A DNA stretch of 64,000 nucleotides from Pseudonocardiales bacterium (lineage in GTDB: Bacteria; Actinomycetota; Actinomycetes; Mycobacteriales; Pseudonocardiaceae): assembly GCA_019241525.1 (NCBI GenBank), contig JAFAWY010000117.1:1-64000 (forward strand), written 5' to 3'. The notes under the pieces are model-generated. The model searched no databases. It had not been told where the DNA came from and saw only the letters and a list, made by a program, of their open reading frames with translations. This document shows, one piece after another, positions 52,715-61,137 of this stretch (the first letter of the stretch is position 1; every line of letters begins with the position of its first letter). The translations under genes and the position numbers were made by a program.

Positions 52715-52744
52715 GCATGTCAAGCGTCAACTACGGGAGCGGTA

Positions 52745-54145
52745 ATGACCGCATATGGTCGGAGTCGGCTCAGCCGCACGGTTCCCCTGGCCGGGCTGGC
52801 TGGCCGGACCGCTGGTGAGGCGGTGGTCGCGGCTTTGCGCAAACGGTTGACCGGCGAGGACAGCGCCGAGTTTCACAAGCGGACCAGTGAGCGTTACGCG
52901 GCCATGCTCGGCCACTCGAAGGGTGTGCTGATGAAGGCCGGGCAGGTGCTGTCCTTCGTCGCGCTCGGGTCGCTGGTGCCGCCGGAGCGGCAGCGCGTCT
53001 ACCAGGCGGCGATGGCTCGGCTGCAAGCCGATGCCCCGCCGATGGCGCCCGAACTGGCCGCGGCGGTGGTGGAGGCCGAGCTGGGCGCGCCCCCGGAGAA
53101 GGTCTTCGCGGAGTTCGACCCGCATGCGTTCGCCGCGGCGTCAATCGGCCAGGTCCACGCGGCACGGCTGGCCGACGGGCGACGGGTGGCAGTCAAGGTG
53201 CAGTATCCCGGGGTCGATCAGGCCATCCGAGCTGATCTGGACAACACCGAGTTGCTCGCCACCTTCCTGCAGCTTCTCGGTGCGGTAGTGCCCGGATCAA
53301 ACCGGCTGGATGTCCGCGCGGTGGCCCGGGAAGTGGCGGACCGGATCGGTGAGGAAATCGACTACCGCATCGAGGCCGCTTACCAGACCGACTTCGCCAA
53401 CGCGTACCGCGATCATCCGGTCATTCGTATCCCCGAGGTGGTGCCGGAGCTGTCGACGGGCCGGGTGCTGACCATGGATTTCGCCGACGGCATGCGGTGG
53501 TCGGAGGCCGTGCAGGCGGATCAGCAGATGCGGGACCGGTGGGGTGAGGTGATCTACCGGTTCGCTCTGGGCAGCCTGCGCATGGTGGGCATGTTCCACG
53601 CCGACCCTCATCCGGGCAACTACCTGTTCCATGACGACGGCGCGGTGACGTTCTTGGATTTCGGTTGCGTCAACCGGTTCTCCGCAGAACAAGTGGAGCT
53701 GATGCAACGGATCGTCGCCGCCGCGATCGACGACGACGCCACCGCCTTATGGAACACCTTTGTCGAGATCGGCTTCCTGACCGCCGCCGACGCGCCCACG
53801 CCCGCTGAACTGCTCGAATGGTACCGCGACAAGCTGCAACCGCTGGTGGCCGAGCAACCATTCACCTACACCCCGGCCTTCGCCGCATCCGTAGTGCAGG
53901 GTTACTTCGACCGCCGGGGCACCACCGGGTCGGTGATCCGCCGTGTCGAGCTGCCCCGCGAGTACGTCTTCCTCACCCGCATCGACCTTGGACTCACCGC
54001 CCTGCTCGCCGAGCTGCAAGCCACCGGCCCGTGGGCGGCGATCCGCAGTGAGTGGGACGAAGACGGACCCCCCGCCACCGAAATCGGCAAACTCGACGCC
54101 GCCCATTGGGCACGGCGCGGACTCAGACCCGCGGAGCCGTCATGA
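52745..54145 (+). CDS. ABC1/AarF/UbiB-family kinase-like protein
   Basis: The 466-residue protein has the family motif KGVLMKAGQ (about 60-68), a nucleotide-binding Lys in VAVKVQYPG (about 147), the catalytic-loop HADPHPGNYLF (about 285) and DFG-like LDFGCVNRF. Members of this atypical kinase family act in quinone and lipid metabolism (known). ATG 52745 is preferred because the ORF to 52691 overlaps the TetR operator. It overlaps the P450 gene by 4 bases (ATGA), so the two are co-translated. Confidence 0.9.
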   Translation: MTAYGRSRLSRTVPLAGLAGRTAGEAVVAALRKRLTGEDSAEFHKRTSERYAAMLGHSKGVLMKAGQVLSFVALGSLVPPERQRVYQAAMARLQADAPPMAPELAAAVVEAELGAPPEKVFAEFDPHAFAAASIGQVHAARLADGRRVAVKVQYPGVDQAIRADLDNTELLATFLQLLGAVVPGSNRLDVRAVAREVADRIGEEIDYRIEAAYQTDFANAYRDHPVIRIPEVVPELSTGRVLTMDFADGMRWSEAVQADQQMRDRWGEVIYRFALGSLRMVGMFHADPHPGNYLFHDDGAVTFLDFGCVNRFSAEQVELMQRIVAAAIDDDATALWNTFVEIGFLTAADAPTPAELLEWYRDKLQPLVAEQPFTYTPAFAASVVQGYFDRRGTTGSVIRRVELPREYVFLTRIDLGLTALLAELQATGPWAAIRSEWDEDGPPATEIGKLDAAHWARRGLRPAEPS

Positions 54146-55323
54146 TCCCGACCGTTGATCCGTACCCGACCTATCGCCGGTTGCGCGAGCAACACCCGGT
54201 GTACTGGGACGGCGACCTGGACACATTTGTGGTCACTTCCTACGCCGAGGCGAACACTGTGCTGCGCGGTCCGGGATGGAGCAGCGACCCGAGCCGCAAC
54301 CCGGCACTGGCCGCACGGATCGAGCGCGGCGAATTCGGCAACCAAGCACTGCGCACGACGCTGCTGGGAATGGATCCGCCCGAGCACACCAGGCTGCGGC
54401 GGCTGCTTGCTCCGGCATTCACCGCGCGGGCGATCGACGCGCTACAGCCCCGGATCACCGCAGTGGTCAAGGCGGCCCTTGCCGACCTTGCCACGGCGAA
54501 CGAAGTCGATGTCATCACCGACATCGGTTATCCGATCCCGCTCGCCGTGATGTGCGAGCTACTCGACGTTGACATCGAGGGCGCGCAGCTCTTGCGTACT
54601 GAGACTCCCAAGCTGGTGGGAATACTCCAATTCAACCCGGACGCCGACGCGGTCATCGCGGCCGAGGAGGCCACCGCCAGCCTCGCGCTGCATCTTTTGC
54701 CCATCCTCGGCGACCGCCGTCACCGGCCCGGCGCGGATCTGGCCAGCCAGCTGCTGTGCCTGGAGGACAACGGCGACACGCTTGGACTCGACGAAGTGCT
54801 GGCCACCTGCATCCTGCTCCTCACCGCCGGGCATGAAACCACTGCCAACGTGATCGGCAACGGGGTCCTGCTCCTGATGGAACACCCCGACCAGCTGGAG
54901 TTGCTCCAGCGTGATCCAGCGCTGATCAAGCCCACGATCGAGGAGATACTCCGGTTCGAGTGCCCGGCCAAGATCGTCGGCCGTACCAACCTTGTCGAGC
55001 GCCAACTAGGCGAGCAGACGATCCGTCCCGGCGAGCGAGTGCTCGTTCTGCTCGGTGCAGCGAACCGGGACCCGGCGCAGTTTCCCGATCCCGAGCGCTT
55101 TGACATCACCCGAACTCCCGCACCACACCTCGCTTTCGGGGCGGGACCGCACTTCTGCCTCGGAGCTGCCCTGTCCCGCGCGGAAGCCCAGGAAACCCTG
55201 CGGCAACTGCTGCCCCTCCTGACCGGGTGGCGACTGGCATCAGAAGCGCCCGCCTGGCGGGTTTCCGATACCTTCCGCGCACTCGAGAAGCTGCACCTCG
55301 TCAGTCCCGCGGCTCACGCCTGA
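54142..55323 (+). CDS. Cytochrome P450
   Basis: The 393-residue protein has the oxygen-binding I-helix LLTAGHETTANVI (about 225-237), the K-helix E-x-x-R region (IEEILRFECPAKIVGRT) and the heme-binding loop FGAGPHFCLGAAL with Cys339. These mark a soluble bacterial P450 that needs ferredoxin. It overlaps the ABC1-kinase gene by 4 bases, so a shared lipid or quinone-type substrate is possible. Convergent, 98 bases away, lies the Trp-rich microprotein C gene. Substrate unknown. Confidence 0.93.
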   Translation: MIPTVDPYPTYRRLREQHPVYWDGDLDTFVVTSYAEANTVLRGPGWSSDPSRNPALAARIERGEFGNQALRTTLLGMDPPEHTRLRRLLAPAFTARAIDALQPRITAVVKAALADLATANEVDVITDIGYPIPLAVMCELLDVDIEGAQLLRTETPKLVGILQFNPDADAVIAAEEATASLALHLLPILGDRRHRPGADLASQLLCLEDNGDTLGLDEVLATCILLLTAGHETTANVIGNGVLLLMEHPDQLELLQRDPALIKPTIEEILRFECPAKIVGRTNLVERQLGEQTIRPGERVLVLLGAANRDPAQFPDPERFDITRTPAPHLAFGAGPHFCLGAALSRAEAQETLRQLLPLLTGWRLASEAPAWRVSDTFRALEKLHLVSPAAHA

Positions 55324-55366
55324 CGGCCGCCGTTTGCCCTTTACCGCACTTGGCCACCCGACAGGG

Positions 55367-55405
55367 CCCGCGGCGGGCCCCGCTTGTCGCGAGACCCGCC
55401 GCGGG
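55367..55405. terminator. 11-bp GC-rich hairpin between convergent genes
   Basis: Arms CCCGCGGCGGG (55367-55377) and CCCGCCGCGGG (55395-55405) flank a 17-base loop between the rightward P450 gene and the leftward microprotein C gene. Confidence 0.7.
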
Positions 55406-55420
55406 GCAGCTGGTCGGCGG

Positions 55421-55570
55421 TTAGTCGTCCCAGCACCAGTAGCGGCGACGGTTTCGCCAGTCCCAGGCCCAGTGCCCGCGGTGATGGCGGCGCTGGTCAT
55501 CTTCCCAGCGGCGATCGGCGGGCTGCTGGCGCCCGGTGCTGATCGGCGTGAACACTTCGGCTACTCGCAT
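55421..55570 (-). CDS. MRVxEVF-family microprotein C, Trp/Arg-rich, 49 aa
   Basis: ATG 55570 has a strong site (GAGGGAGGATT). The product starts MRVAEVFTPISTGRQQPADR and ends in a tail of His, Arg, Trp and Asp (RRHHRGHWAWDWRNRRR, then YWCWDD). It resembles microprotein A (2909-3067) in both the N-terminus and the Trp/Arg tail, and shares the N-terminus with B (37025-37192). It lies convergent to a P450 gene, and its upstream region holds a 74-bp tandem repeat of CCAGGAA heptamers. No signal peptide. Precursor peptide or metal/nucleic-acid-binding roles are open. Confidence 0.65.
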   Translation of the reverse strand: MRVAEVFTPISTGRQQPADRRWEDDQRRHHRGHWAWDWRNRRRYWCWDD

Positions 55571-56290
55571 TGCGAATCCTCCCTCATCAGCTGGGGACCG
55601 GACACTCCCCGATGTCCCCGCTGGGCATATCGACAGACGTTGGGTGCAAGTTTCCAGCCGGCGTTCATTCCCAGGCAATTTTTAGCTATTCTCAGATAAA
55701 TTCCAGGAAAGGTAGCTGTCAGTGAGCACGGGTGCCAACTTTTTCCAGGAAATTTTCAGCCATTGCCAGGGTAAACTCCAGGAAAGGTCGGCGCCGGTAG
55801 GCGCCGGCGCCATCTTTTCCAGGAAATTTTCAGCCATTCCCAAGATAAATTCCAGGAAAGGTGACTGGCGGTAAGCCGCACGCGTACGTAGCTGAACTGC
55901 GCTAACGCACACATTGGTCCACCGGCGGCCCGTTGTGCGGTTGGTAGCAATCCCTCGATCGACTGCAAGTTTTTTGTGTTCATTTTGAAGACGCACCGTT
56001 TCCCGCTGAAGTTGGTGTGCGGGAGCGCTGCCCACTGGCGCCCCCGCACTGACCCGAACCGCTCGATTCGACAGCAGCTGCTAATCTGCGCGGCTTACTG
56101 TCGAATTTGAGTGCTATTCCCTTGCGATGCAATGCTGGCGTCGGTGCCGCCCTCCACACAATTCACTTCGGCAGTCACGCACTCGAGTTACATGTAACGG
56201 TGTCCGTCGTTCATCAGTTGCTGATCAGATGGTCAATCCAGCCAGGTCTGCTGCACCTACTACGGGTCGGGGAATCAGGAAGGAATGCCC
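55571..56290. other. Non-coding region with repeat array and promoter
   Basis: 720 bases between the microprotein C gene and the phosphoesterase gene. It contains the 74-bp repeat array (55671-55862). A leftward open frame of 117 codons (55682-56035) crosses the array but looks incidental. The region from 55870 to 56290 has no other supported feature. Confidence 0.5.
55671..55862. repeat. Three 74-bp-period direct repeats with internal 11-bp heptamer phasing
   Basis: Copies at 55671-55713, 55745-55788 and 55819-55862 are about 44 bases each, start every 74 bases, and are separated by unrelated spacers of about 30 bases. In each, CCAGGAA-like heptamers lie at offsets 0 and 33 with weaker ones at 11 and 22, the same 11-base phase seen at 3432-3482. 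This looks like a cluster of response-regulator sites 101-292 bases upstream of microprotein C. Copy 1 is more diverged, with one deleted base. Confidence 0.65.
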
Positions 56291-58408
56291 ATGAATTCAG
56301 CGTTACCTCGTCGACGCGCTGTCGCCGGGGCCGCCGCGGTGGCGACCGGGCTTGCCATGCTCGTCGCTGGCCCTGGCGCCGGATCGGGTATGGCTGCGGT
56401 GGCGAACACCACAACCCCGATTAAGCATCTGGTGGTCATTTTCCAGGAAAATGTCAGCTTTGACCACTACTTCGGCACCTACCCCAACGCCACGAACACC
56501 AGTGGTCAGCCCTTCAGTGCAACTCGCGGCACACCGGCCGTCAACGGATTGAGCGGTGCTTTGCTCACCAACAATCCCAATGGGGTCAACCCACGGCGGT
56601 ATGATCCGACCAATATCAACGACGTGCTCACCTGCGATCAGGACCACAACTACACAGACGAGCAGCGCGCCTTTGACAACGGCGCGATGGACAAGTTCGT
56701 GTCGACCGTGGGCAATGGCGGCGGGACCAGTCCGACGCATCTTCCGTGCGTAGCCGGCGACGTCATGAACTACTACGACGGCAATACGGTCACCGGACTG
56801 TGGAACTACGCTCAACATTTCGCGATGAGCGACAACTCCTTCGGCACCACCTTCGGGCCGTCCTCTCCCGGCGCGATCAACTTGGTATCGGGCAACACGG
56901 GCAACGTCGACATGACGCATGCAGTCAATAATCCCTCGATCGCCACCGCCACCACACCCAATGCGGATCTCACTCCTGACGGGAAAGGTGGGTTTTCCCT
57001 GACCAGCGACGCGCAACCATACTGGGATGACTGCTCTACCCGCGATGCCGTCGCCATGAACGGGCAAAACATCGGTGACAAGCTCAACGCCGCCGGGCTG
57101 TCCTGGGGATTTTTTGAAGGCGGGTTCCGGCCCAGCACCTCCTACTCTGACGCCCTAGCCACCACCGGACACACCGGTCAACCGACCGCCACCTTCATTC
57201 CCGACGAGTTCAAAAACGCAGGATTCCAAAACTCCGTGCCGCACTCGTCAAACCAGGGCATCTGCGACGCGGTCCACCCTGTCGGCGCGGGGCTGACCAG
57301 CCCGCTGACCCCGGGCACTGGGCAATACGGCTACAAAGATGACTACATTCCGCACCACCAGCCGTTCCAGTACTACGCGTCCACAGCGAATCCGCATCAC
57401 CTCACGCTGCCCACCGACTCCCACGGCACCGTAACCCCGGCGGCCCTGGCGACTGTCGGCACCGATACCCAGAGCTACTCCAACGGTGTACCGCAGTTCG
57501 ACACTCCCAACCATCAGTACGACATCAGCGACTTCGACCAGCTCGTCGGGGCCATCGGACGCGGACAACTCCCACCGTCGGCGCTGCCTGCGGTCAGCTT
57601 CCTGAAGGCACCGGGCTACCAGGACGGGCACGCCGCTTACTCCGACCCGCTGGACGAACAGCAATTCCTCGTCCGAGAGATCAACGCCCTGATGCAGACA
57701 CCGGCCTGGTCCAGCACCGCGGTCGTGGTCAACTATGACGACTCCGACGGCTGGTACGACCACGCCTACAGCGGCGTCCACAACCCCTCCCAATCCGTCG
57801 CCGATGCCCTGACCGGGCCCGGCCAATGCGGAACCGGAACACCGCTCGCCGGCGAGCAAGGACGCTGCGGCTACGGCCCCCGGCAGCCACTGGTGCTCAT
57901 CTCACCGTGGGCCAAGGCCAATGCAGTCGACCACACCCTCAACGACCAGTCGTCCGTGACCAAGTTCATCGAAGACAACTGGTCACTCGGGCGCATCGAC
58001 GGCAGCTTCGATGCCATTGCCGGTCCCCTCACCGGCATGCTCAATCTCACCAATCCCCAGGGTCCGCCACCCAACGCGCGCCCGCTGCTGCTTGATCCCA
58101 CCACCGGGGCCCCGGCTACCACGACCACCCTTGAAGTAGCCCCTAACCCCGGATTCCAGGGCATCCCCGAGATCCTCATCGCCCACGTGTCGCCCCTCAC
58201 CGTGGCTGGCACCGTCCAGTTCACCGATAGCACCACCAACACCGATCTCGGCTCGGTCCCGGTAATCGCTGGGCAAGCAGTCCTGGTGACCACGGCGCTC
58301 ACTGCGGGAACCCATACCGTTACCGCGACATTCACGCCGACTAGCCCGGCAGCCTTTGCTCCGTCCACCTCATCGCCTGTGACGGTCACGGTGACCAGAC
58401 TGTTCTAG
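56291..58408 (+). CDS. Secreted phosphoesterase (phospholipase C/acid phosphatase AcpA family) with Ig-like tail
   Basis: The product of about 705 residues has a Tat-like N-terminus (RRRAVAGAAAVATGLAMLVA). A phosphoesterase domain follows, with the nucleophile region LVVIFQENVSFDHYFGTYPN and later metal-binding stretches (VVNYDDSDGWYDHAYSG, PLVLISPWAKANAVDHT). A C-terminal Ig-like domain (about 615-700, AGTVQFTDSTTNTDLGSV) ends the protein. Such enzymes release phosphate or cleave phospholipids outside the cell. AGGAAGGA sits right before ATG 56285, so ATG 56291 is the better start. It converges with another phosphatase gene. Confidence 0.88.
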   Translation: MNSALPRRRAVAGAAAVATGLAMLVAGPGAGSGMAAVANTTTPIKHLVVIFQENVSFDHYFGTYPNATNTSGQPFSATRGTPAVNGLSGALLTNNPNGVNPRRYDPTNINDVLTCDQDHNYTDEQRAFDNGAMDKFVSTVGNGGGTSPTHLPCVAGDVMNYYDGNTVTGLWNYAQHFAMSDNSFGTTFGPSSPGAINLVSGNTGNVDMTHAVNNPSIATATTPNADLTPDGKGGFSLTSDAQPYWDDCSTRDAVAMNGQNIGDKLNAAGLSWGFFEGGFRPSTSYSDALATTGHTGQPTATFIPDEFKNAGFQNSVPHSSNQGICDAVHPVGAGLTSPLTPGTGQYGYKDDYIPHHQPFQYYASTANPHHLTLPTDSHGTVTPAALATVGTDTQSYSNGVPQFDTPNHQYDISDFDQLVGAIGRGQLPPSALPAVSFLKAPGYQDGHAAYSDPLDEQQFLVREINALMQTPAWSSTAVVVNYDDSDGWYDHAYSGVHNPSQSVADALTGPGQCGTGTPLAGEQGRCGYGPRQPLVLISPWAKANAVDHTLNDQSSVTKFIEDNWSLGRIDGSFDAIAGPLTGMLNLTNPQGPPPNARPLLLDPTTGAPATTTTLEVAPNPGFQGIPEILIAHVSPLTVAGTVQFTDSTTNTDLGSVPVIAGQAVLVTTALTAGTHTVTATFTPTSPAAFAPSTSSPVTVTVTRLF

Positions 58409-58445
58409 GTGACCTGCGGTTCGCTCTGCCGCACGCACCTACCTC

Positions 58446-58506
58446 CCTACTCGGGGGACAAGCCCCGACCACCCACAGTGCGCCGTGGTCTTGGCCCCCG
58501 AGTAGG
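58446..58506. terminator. 12-bp hairpin with structured long loop
   Basis: Arms CCTACTCGGGGG (58446-58457) and CCCCCGAGTAGG (58495-58506) enclose a 37-base loop that contains further pairing (CAAG/CTTG, ACCAC/GTGGT). It lies between the convergent phosphoesterase and metallophosphatase genes. Confidence 0.7.
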
Positions 58507-58663
58507 CGCTCGATACGGGCCTTCCATAATGATCAACACGACGGTGGCCGAAACGAAGCCCGGCTAACGCGGCCAGCAGGTCGCGACATTTGCCGTTTAG
58601 CCCCAGTACGACCCCTGTCGAGGGCCGGCGCCGCGCCGTTGTGGCCCAGGCGCGGGCAAAGGC

Positions 58664-60262
58664 CTAGTTCTGGCCGGGGCCCGATCTGCGGGGACGGGTG
58701 AGGGTGAACTGGTCAACCGGAGTGAGGTCACCGTACGGGCCGTTGACGGCATAGTAGGTGACAGCGATGGACGTGGTTTGGCCAGGCCGGCCGGGGTCGA
58801 CGTCGAATGCGGCGAAGCCATAGGAATGATCGGGGTCACGCACCGCGGACCACGGCGCGCTCTCCATCACGTAGATCGGCGGACGTTTGCCGGTCGCTGG
58901 GTCCACTGGTCCGACTCCGGTGATCACGCGGCACTGCGGAGGGCTGAAAAACAGCTTGTTTGACGGCGCTGAGGTGCCTCCGCCACCGATGACCATGTGG
59001 ACGGTTCCTGCGCTCGTGTCGATGGTGTCGGTACCGGTAGCCACAGGCAGTGGGGTAAGGGTGTCATTGGATTGGTGGCCACGGATGGGGTGTGAGCGTT
59101 CGTAATGGTGCTCATGTCCACTTACCACGAGGTCGACACCGTAGCGGTCGAACAACGGAACCCAGCTTTCGCGGATCCCGCGGTCAGCGCCATTGAATTT
59201 GTCCACAGTGGAAATCACGACCTGGTGCATGCAGATCACGATCCAGTCGATGTTTGGATCCGCGCGGGAGGTGGCGAGCTCGGCCGCCAGCCACTGTTGC
59301 TGCGCGCCGGCAGAGTAGCCGCGGACGTAAGAGTTGCCACCATCTTGATAACACACGTCATCGTTATTGAGACTGATGATGCGCACCGAGCCGGCAGTAA
59401 AGGCATACCACAGGCCGCGGAAAGTGGCGTCCGCCCCGGAGTCAGGCACCGTGAAATAGGTTTGATAGGCACTATAACCGATTTGCCCGTTGCCCCGTTC
59501 GTTTTCGTGATTGCCTGCTGCGGGCATCCATGGCCGGTACCGTGCCGAGCGAGAGTTGTTCTCAAACCAGTCCGACCAGGTGCGAACCCGGTCGGTGGCG
59601 AGGTTGGCATAGCAGAGGTCACCGTTGACCAGATGGAACAGCGGTGCGACACGTTCGACGCCGGCGGTAACGTCGGCACCGAAGGGCGAGCCAAGGTTGT
59701 CGTTGACGTAAGAGGTGCCGGCCAGCTTGCCCAACGTTGGAGTGCCTTGGTCCCCGAAGCTGGTGAAGGTGAACGCCGCCCTGCCGCGTGGCGCGGTGCG
59801 AATCGTGCCCAGCTCAGCTGCTGCGCCGTCGTGCACGGCGGCATAGATGTAGTCGGTGTCCGGCCGCAGGTCAGCCAGCCGGGCGTGGTGCACCTGTACT
59901 TCGGTACCCGACTGCGCGTCGCGGTAGGTTGAGGTGTCGGCAGGCTGCGTGCGTCCAAAGCCGTCCGTAGGACTGCCCAGCTGCACTCGGGGGTTCGACA
60001 CCGACGCGGTGGAGTGCCAGGAAACCACCACCTCGCGGGAAGCATCCGCGCCGAACTGGGTGTGCAGGCCGGCCACCCGCGGCGCGGCGCTGCTTCCTGG
60101 CCGTTGCCACAACACCGGCGAATCGGGGGAGGCCCACGTGGTAGGCGAGCGCAGCAAGACCGCACTCCCGACACCGAGGCCGGCCGCGCTGGTGAGCAGA
60201 GTCCGCCGGCCAACAACCGGCCGATCGCTGCGGGACACCGGTTGATCAGTCATGTTCTGCAT
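58664..60262 (-). CDS. Secreted purple-acid-phosphatase-type metallophosphoesterase
   Basis: The 532-residue protein has a Tat-type signal (VVGRRTLLTSAAGLGVGSAV), a beta-rich N-terminal domain (about 60-150) and a metallophosphoesterase domain. The metal ligands are visible in order: SFGDQGT, LVNGDLCYAN, PAAGNHENE, VICMHQV and VSGHEHHYER. This is the purple acid phosphatase pattern; it should hydrolyse phosphate esters outside the cell. The start may be ATG 60262 or 60253. With the facing phosphoesterase gene it suggests a phosphate-scavenging pair. An AT-rich, partly palindromic promoter region lies at 60420-60480. Confidence 0.9.
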   Translation of the reverse strand: MQNMTDQPVSRSDRPVVGRRTLLTSAAGLGVGSAVLLRSPTTWASPDSPVLWQRPGSSAAPRVAGLHTQFGADASREVVVSWHSTASVSNPRVQLGSPTDGFGRTQPADTSTYRDAQSGTEVQVHHARLADLRPDTDYIYAAVHDGAAAELGTIRTAPRGRAAFTFTSFGDQGTPTLGKLAGTSYVNDNLGSPFGADVTAGVERVAPLFHLVNGDLCYANLATDRVRTWSDWFENNSRSARYRPWMPAAGNHENERGNGQIGYSAYQTYFTVPDSGADATFRGLWYAFTAGSVRIISLNNDDVCYQDGGNSYVRGYSAGAQQQWLAAELATSRADPNIDWIVICMHQVVISTVDKFNGADRGIRESWVPLFDRYGVDLVVSGHEHHYERSHPIRGHQSNDTLTPLPVATGTDTIDTSAGTVHMVIGGGGTSAPSNKLFFSPPQCRVITGVGPVDPATGKRPPIYVMESAPWSAVRDPDHSYGFAAFDVDPGRPGQTTSIAVTYYAVNGPYGDLTPVDQFTLTRPRRSGPGQN

Positions 60263-60540
60263 CGTGAACCCAGCGTATGACCGATCAACCCGGATCCGGC
60301 GAACAACAGATGCCCAACAAATGTCCTCGCTGCGCGCCACGCCGCGCCGCAGGTCAGGGTCGAGCCAGCGCTCCAGATTCCGGCCTGACCGACCCTCGTA
60401 CCTCATGAATGCTTTCTCCTATTAAGAATTAATTCAATCGGGGTTATCAATCTAGTTGATGTAACTTCTTCCCGCGTCAGTGCGATAAGGACAAGCGCTT
60501 GACATCAACATGCGATAGCCCGAGGCGGTGCACTACGAGC

Positions 60541-61059
60541 ATGTCCCGCTCAACAGAAAAGACTAATCGTCCCATTTTAGAAATTGCCGTGACCGCGCTC
60601 GTCACTTTCACCGTGACAGCCGTCGGCCTGTTTGAAACCGTTGACAAGTGGCCAGGACTTCTACATCCCACGCGCGTCAAGATTATCCACACCGACGTCA
60701 AGCCGGATTCCCGCGGTGCCAACGCCCGCCTTCTCGACACGAGCGGCTCCTTTCAAAACATCGGAGAAGGGCAGTTGCTGTGGCTCGCAATACGCCCTCC
60801 AGGTGATAACAGGATCTACCCAAACGCGCAACCCTGCGACACGAACGAAGAGCACAAGACATGGAGTTGCTCGATCCTTTTTGGAATGCCCACACCGGGC
60901 GGTTCAATGCCATTTCACGTAATAATCATGCGAGCAAACGCCCAGGCCGTGACCGCAATCCTCAATTATCACAAGACAGCCGTCACCAGCTTCCCCGGAC
61001 TTCCAGCACTACCCGCCGGCGCAATCAAGGGTGACGAAATAGACGTACAGGTGCAATAA
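60541..61059 (+). CDS. Membrane-anchored hypothetical protein, 172 aa
   Basis: ATG 60541 (MSRSTEKTNRPILEIAVTAL) leads into one hydrophobic helix (VTALVTFTVTAVGLFETV) and an extracytoplasmic domain of about 120 residues with two cysteines (AQPCDTNEEHKTWSCSIL). No domain is recognised. The ORF could start at 60499. It is weakly AT-richer than its neighbours, which may indicate transfer. Followed by the DUF72 gene 78 bases later. Confidence 0.6.
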   Translation: MSRSTEKTNRPILEIAVTALVTFTVTAVGLFETVDKWPGLLHPTRVKIIHTDVKPDSRGANARLLDTSGSFQNIGEGQLLWLAIRPPGDNRIYPNAQPCDTNEEHKTWSCSILFGMPTPGGSMPFHVIIMRANAQAVTAILNYHKTAVTSFPGLPALPAGAIKGDEIDVQVQ

Positions 61060-61137
61060 CACTCCGGCGCCGACCTGACCAGCTGGATAGGTGGCCGCGA
61101 GGTGGTGACCCCGACAGACAGATCGTAGGCTGGTGTC

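Noticed and set aside
55671-55862. Possible CRISPR array
   Set aside because: Only three copies, repeats longer and less exact than CRISPR repeats, with internal 11-bp phasing and no cas genes.
55682-56035. 117-codon open frame across the repeat array, with repeated SWNL/SWKK segments
   Set aside because: The repetition comes from DNA-level operator repeats; no ribosome binding site and no conserved start.
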